Source: Myxococcota bacterium (GTDB lineage Bacteria > Myxococcota_C > UBA6777). Taken from it: a DNA stretch of 24,828 bases. Shown piece by piece: positions 21,669 to 24,828 of this stretch. Position 1 is the stretch's first letter. Every line of letters begins with the position of its first letter. The notes under the pieces were generated by a model. The model was not told the origin of the DNA. It saw only the letters and a program-made list of their open reading frames with translations, and did no database searches. The translations under genes were made by a program, and so were the position numbers. Location of the stretch: the NCBI GenBank assembly GCA_963169055.1, contig CAUJFU010000306.1:1-24828 (forward strand). Reading direction: 5' to 3'.

Positions 21669-23129
21669 TCAAGGCGCGTAACGTGCGATGTATTCCTTGA
21701 CTTGCACTTTGCGTCCTGTGTTGTCCGAACTCATGTAGCGGATCTTTCCGAATATCGGACGTTCTGGCCCCCACGCTCGATCATAACGACCCAACACCCA
21801 AAAGATCCCGCTGTAAGAATTCGGATCGCGACCATCCAACGCATACTTGTTATTTAATTCGATCATCACCGCCAACGCATCTTCGGGGCTTCTTGTCCAT
21901 TCAAGGATCTTTTTCCCCCACAACATCCGCAGATAATTGTGGATCTTGCCTTCCCGCACAAGCTGGATCTGCGCGGCATTCCACAACGGATCGTGCGTCT
22001 TGGCCTGCTCAAACTCCGCCAAACTGTACAGATAAGGACGCGGATCATGGCGATGTTCGTCCAGCGTCTGCTTCGCCCAATCCGGCAAAGAAGCGTATTG
22101 ATCGTATTGATCATGGAGATACGCCATATTGAATCCCACTTCGCGCCACGTCACCAACTCATCCAAAAATGCCTCCGCTTCTTTGGACATCCCCCACCAA
22201 CCTTCACGCTGCCCCGTCGCCTTCCCCAAACGCGCTATCTCCCATCCTTCGCGCTCCACCAAATCCGCAAACACTTCATGCGCCGAAAGATGCCCAAAAT
22301 GCAGATAAGGCGACAGGCCACTCGTCACATCCAACGCAGGTTCGTTGCGTTCTTCTGCGTATCGCCCCAGTCCATGCGCCAAAAACGAACGCATCCGCTT
22401 TTGCGCCGCCTCTTCGCCGCCACGCACCCCCACCACAGGCCGCACCGCACGAGACACCGCGATCCCTGAAAAGGACGCCCCTTGCGCAAGTTCCTCTGCC
22501 GTCACCGCTGGCCAACGCCGCACGATCTCCGCAGGCAATCGTCCCAACCTCGGCAACGCCACCCCCGACAAGGGCGAAGCCTCCGGCATCTCCAACAGAA
22601 AAGGTGGCAACGTCTTGTGCAAAAACCGCCGAAACGCATACGCCGTCGAAAACACCGTCTCCGCTGCTCTCAACGGCAACAGGCCATTGCTGTCCACCGC
22701 TTCCAAAGCCACCTTCACACGCCCCGCTGCCCCCTGCAACATTCGAGGCAAAAAGAACCCCGGAAACAGATCCGTCACCACACCACACGCTCGCTGCGCC
22801 ATCGCCTCCAAAAGTCCCTTGCCCTCGTCTTTTTGACGCTCCACATACGGATAATACAACGCCGACGTCTGCGCAAACGCCACCCCATGATCCGCCATCC
22901 CATCCATCACAAACCGATGAATCCGCTCGCTCGACCACCGATGATCACAACGTATCGCTTCCAACACCACCAACGGCTTCGCCATCTCACGCGCTCGTTC
23001 GACCGCGTACTGCAAGGCATAATTCCATCGACTCCGCCGCGAAGCCACCATCCAATACAACACATAATCACCCTCTGCCCGCCACTCCCCCCCATTCAAT
23101 CCATGTATCCGTATCTTTGGAACGCTCAC
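21669..23129 (-). CDS. Class II deoxyribodipyrimidine (CPD) photolyase
   Basis: The 486-residue protein repairs cyclobutane pyrimidine dimers using light and FAD. The class II signature is clear in the C-terminal half: LVTWREVGFNMAYLHDQYDQYASLPDWA, WNAAQIQLVREGKIHNYLRMLWGKKILEW, and LNNKYALDGRDPNSYSGIFWVLGRYDRAWGPERPIFGKIRYM. The N-terminal Rossmann-like part has the YVLYWMVASRRSRWNYAL strand and helix typical of this class, in place of the class I start. I chose GTG 23129 because AAAGGAG lies about 8 nt upstream. A further GTG at 23156 extends the frame without a ribosome-binding site. It stands alone, divergent from the next gene, and the 253-nt gap between them shows no further gene. Confidence 0.93.
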   Translation of the reverse strand: MSVPKIRIHGLNGGEWRAEGDYVLYWMVASRRSRWNYALQYAVERAREMAKPLVVLEAIRCDHRWSSERIHRFVMDGMADHGVAFAQTSALYYPYVERQKDEGKGLLEAMAQRACGVVTDLFPGFFLPRMLQGAAGRVKVALEAVDSNGLLPLRAAETVFSTAYAFRRFLHKTLPPFLLEMPEASPLSGVALPRLGRLPAEIVRRWPAVTAEELAQGASFSGIAVSRAVRPVVGVRGGEEAAQKRMRSFLAHGLGRYAEERNEPALDVTSGLSPYLHFGHLSAHEVFADLVEREGWEIARLGKATGQREGWWGMSKEAEAFLDELVTWREVGFNMAYLHDQYDQYASLPDWAKQTLDEHRHDPRPYLYSLAEFEQAKTHDPLWNAAQIQLVREGKIHNYLRMLWGKKILEWTRSPEDALAVMIELNNKYALDGRDPNSYSGIFWVLGRYDRAWGPERPIFGKIRYMSSDNTGRKVQVKEYIARYAP

Positions 23130-23382
23130 CCTCGATTCTCCTTTCTCTCGATTCACTTTGCAACCAAGGAACCCTCGGGCCTTGTATCAGATGCCCACCC
23201 GCTCCCCCCAGATTCCCCGAAACTCCGACGATCCAGCAACGGCACTCCTTCGCGCTTGACAAACCCCACCACCACCGCAACACTACAAACCACCGATCCT
23301 CACAACGCGACATCCTCAAACGCTCAAACATCCGCTTGTGTCGCGTTCAAACCCAACTTTCTCCCAAGAAAGGAAATGAACC

Positions 23383-23865
23383 ATGTCTCGATCCCTCCGT
23401 TCTCTCGCCTTTGCAGGGATGCTTCTCGCAACCATGCTTTTGTTTTCTCTCTCCTCCGCTCGTTCCGCACCGCCGCTCGGCTCTCTGTTTGTCGCCGAAA
23501 CTTCCTTCCCCACCGATGCAGAAGATGACAACGACCTCGTCCGAAAAGGCCGAAAACACCGCAGTCTTACGATCCGTGTAGGCGCTGGTGGAGACACCAT
23601 CCAATGCCATCTTCTGCTTGTACTCAAACACAAATTCCAAGGCGACCAGATCTACTTTGTCCTCTACCCCGAAGGCAGCAAAGAATACGCTGCCGCCACC
23701 CCCCTCGCCGTCAAACGCGGCACCAAACGACTGATCTCCCCCATGAACTTCTCGGGCAGTTTTGAACGCGGCAAAAAATACACCCTCCGCGCCACTTGGC
23801 CCCGCCAACGCGGAAAACAAGTCATCGAAACCGTCCTCGCCTCCGCCACCTTCACCCTCAAATAG
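23383..23865 (+). CDS. Small secreted protein of unknown function
   Basis: The 160-residue protein begins with a clear Sec signal peptide (MSRSLRSLAFAGMLLATMLLF, likely cleavage after ARSA near residue 28). An acidic stretch (DAEDDND) follows, then a beta-rich basic domain with alternating hydrophobic strands (LTIRVGAGGDTIQCHLLLVLKHK, DQIYFVLYPEG, KYTLRATW). I recognise no family. The pattern is that of a small periplasmic or extracellular beta-sandwich. AAGGA lies about 9 nt before the ATG. The stop codon is inside the first unit of a 28-bp tandem duplication whose second unit holds the stop codon of the convergent methyltransferase gene. Confidence 0.75.
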   Translation: MSRSLRSLAFAGMLLATMLLFSLSSARSAPPLGSLFVAETSFPTDAEDDNDLVRKGRKHRSLTIRVGAGGDTIQCHLLLVLKHKFQGDQIYFVLYPEGSKEYAAATPLAVKRGTKRLISPMNFSGSFERGKKYTLRATWPRQRGKQVIETVLASATFTLK

Positions 23866-23896
23866 CCTCTCCGCCACCTTCACCCTCAAATAGCCT
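23841..23896. repeat. 28-bp tandem duplication between convergent stop codons
   Basis: The unit CTCCGCCACCTTCACCCTCA plus AATAGCCT occurs at 23841-23868 and, identical, at 23869-23896. The first copy contains the TAG of the secreted protein gene and the second contains the TGA of the minus-strand methyltransferase gene. Confidence 0.9.
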
Positions 23897-24503
23897 CTTT
23901 GCGACAAAAGCAATAGACGAACTTTTGCTCGCTGCCTGCGGGCGTATAATGCGATTCACGGACGTGCTGAATTAACGAGAACGGTTCGCCGAAAACGCCG
24001 TGTAGTTCGTCTGGACTGTAGCGCGCAACAGGAAGACCGCTGCATCGCGTCGGGCCGTCTTCGGCAAAAGTCGCCACCATCACCCATCCACCCGGCTTCA
24101 CCGCATGCAAGACCTGCTCGACATACTTCTGCTTGTCCGCCTCTTCGGTCAAAAAGTGAAACACCGCACGATCATGCCAGACATCAAAGCGATGCTTCGC
24201 AAACACCGCCGTTCGGATATCCGCTACCTGCCAATGCACACGCGCTGCTTGCGCTCCCAACCGCGCCTTCGCCGTTTCCAACGCTGCACCCGACAGATCC
24301 AACACCGTCAAATCTTCGTACCCCAACGCCAACAAATCATCCACCAACGTCGAGGCTCCCCCTCCCACATCGATCAACGATGCCTCTTTTCCAATCCCCG
24401 CCTCCTGAATCAGACGCAACGATAACTCCGCTCGCTCCTGAAACCACGACACCTCATTCGCTGCTTTCGATGTATAGACTTTTTCCCAATGTTCTTTTTG
24501 CAT
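23886..24503 (-). CDS. Class I SAM-dependent methyltransferase
   Basis: The 205-residue protein begins QKEHWEKVYTSKAANEVSWFQ, the start typical of a group of small cytoplasmic methyltransferases (Methyltransf_11/25-like). SAM-binding motif I is LIDVGGGASTLVDDLL, followed by LTVLDLSGAALETAKARLG (motif II acid), WQVADIRT, and FDVWHDRAVFHFLTEEADKQKYVEQV, then VKPGGWVMVATFAEDGPTRCSGLPVARYSPDEL. The substrate is unknown. Homologues are often annotated as thiopurine- or tellurite-resistance-like methyltransferases. ATG 24503 is favoured over 24545 because GGAGG lies upstream and family similarity starts there. It stands alone and converges on the secreted protein gene. Confidence 0.9.
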   Translation of the reverse strand: MQKEHWEKVYTSKAANEVSWFQERAELSLRLIQEAGIGKEASLIDVGGGASTLVDDLLALGYEDLTVLDLSGAALETAKARLGAQAARVHWQVADIRTAVFAKHRFDVWHDRAVFHFLTEEADKQKYVEQVLHAVKPGGWVMVATFAEDGPTRCSGLPVARYSPDELHGVFGEPFSLIQHVRESHYTPAGSEQKFVYCFCRKEAI

Positions 24504-24548
24504 CGACTTCAAACCTCCACGCTGACAGAACTGGATGGGCGACAAAAC

Positions 24549-24662
24549 CCCCGTGTTCGCAGTATTTCAAGCGACACAGTCATCTGTGCGAGAAACGGTG
24601 TTCTCTTCGCCAACACGGGGTCAAGGGGCTTCGCTCCTTGCGGGGTGTGGGGCCGCGCCCCA
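24549..24662 (+). repeat. Dispersed structured intergenic repeat, copy D
   Basis: CCCCGTGTT at the start pairs with AACACGGGG (9 bp). Between them is the hairpin CACAG-TCAT-CTGTG, and after them CAAGG...CCTTG with a TTCG-containing loop and TGGGGC-CG-CGCCCCA. It lies upstream of the methyltransferase gene. Confidence 0.8.
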
Positions 24663-24828
24663 TACGCGCTAGGTTAAGCCATGGTTGGCCCCCACCCCTA
24701 ACACTCGGACACTTCGTCTGTAAAGCCCATCCAGCGGGGGGTCTCTGGCATGGGCAGATTTCGTATCACCCGACGGGCATCGGGTGAAGAAAAGAGACTG
24801 AACTGTCATACCGATACGAAAAAGGCCG
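24663..24828. other. Right-edge intergenic sequence without a supported gene
   Basis: It contains a 7-bp hairpin (CACCCGA/TCGGGTG, about 24767-24786) and a short motif ATGGGC-AGATTTCGTATCA at 24750-24768, also found with one or two changes at 14365-14382 after the cyclase terminator. I see no coding sequence. Confidence 0.5.

Noticed and set aside
22169-23581. Long plus-strand Pro/Ser/Thr-rich open frames opposite the photolyase gene
   Set aside because: They are antisense shadows of the well-supported photolyase gene, and their composition follows from GC-rich third positions.

Overview
The window reads as chromosomal sequence of a Gram-negative bacterium, most likely of the myxobacterial/'Deltaproteobacteria' type. 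The grounds are a lipobox lipoprotein, a type IV pilus retraction ATPase with an N-terminal DUF4388-like domain, a WYL regulator, a fused membrane/spermidine-synthase-like protein and moderately GC-rich codon use. No 16S gene or other strict marker is present, so the lineage is a low-confidence inference. I see no prophage, transposase or CRISPR array.

Layout, left to right. 2-2184 (+): the 3' end of a Pro/Gln/Tyr-rich repeat protein, then an SGNH-like lipoprotein. 2237-3789: an apparently orphan C5-cytosine DNA methyltransferase (-) with a copy of a dispersed structured repeat on each side. 3827-7757 (+): a small DUF6463-like membrane protein, glycogen phosphorylase and an overlapping inositol-monophosphatase-family enzyme. 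7778-10027 (-): a fused membrane/spermidine-synthase-like protein. 10124-10640 (-): a tRNA cluster. 10785-11516 (-): a DUF7873-like protein. 11758-14219 (+): a small unknown protein and a membrane adenylate cyclase. 14381-16044 (-): a WYL regulator and two VOC proteins. 16311-17723 (-): an SRPBCC-epimerase fusion. 18103-21300 (-): a PilU-PilT-like double ATPase. 21669-23129 (-): a class II photolyase. 23383-24503: a secreted unknown protein convergent with a SAM methyltransferase. The right edge holds another dispersed repeat.

The most unusual part is 10321-10615 on the minus strand. Two tRNAs are encoded in circularly permuted order, with the 3' half (T arm and 3' acceptor strand) upstream of the 5' half (5' acceptor strand and D arm). 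The acceptor strands pair across linkers of only 5 and 7 nt. The distal ends, at the anticodon loop, are held together by additional long complementary segments. The second, once rejoined at 33/34, gives a 71-nt tRNA-Gly(CCC) with the expected loop TTCCCAA and U73. A third tRNA-like unit in normal order (10124-10238) has an oversized middle region. A TATAGA box lies just upstream of the first permuted unit. Permuted tRNA genes are known to me from algae, a nucleomorph and archaea, but I know of none in bacteria.

Other points of interest are a family of four structured intergenic repeats plus one fragment, a tandem PilU/PilT-like fusion, paired 18-bp operator-like palindromes upstream of a VOC gene, and several short tandem or direct repeats.
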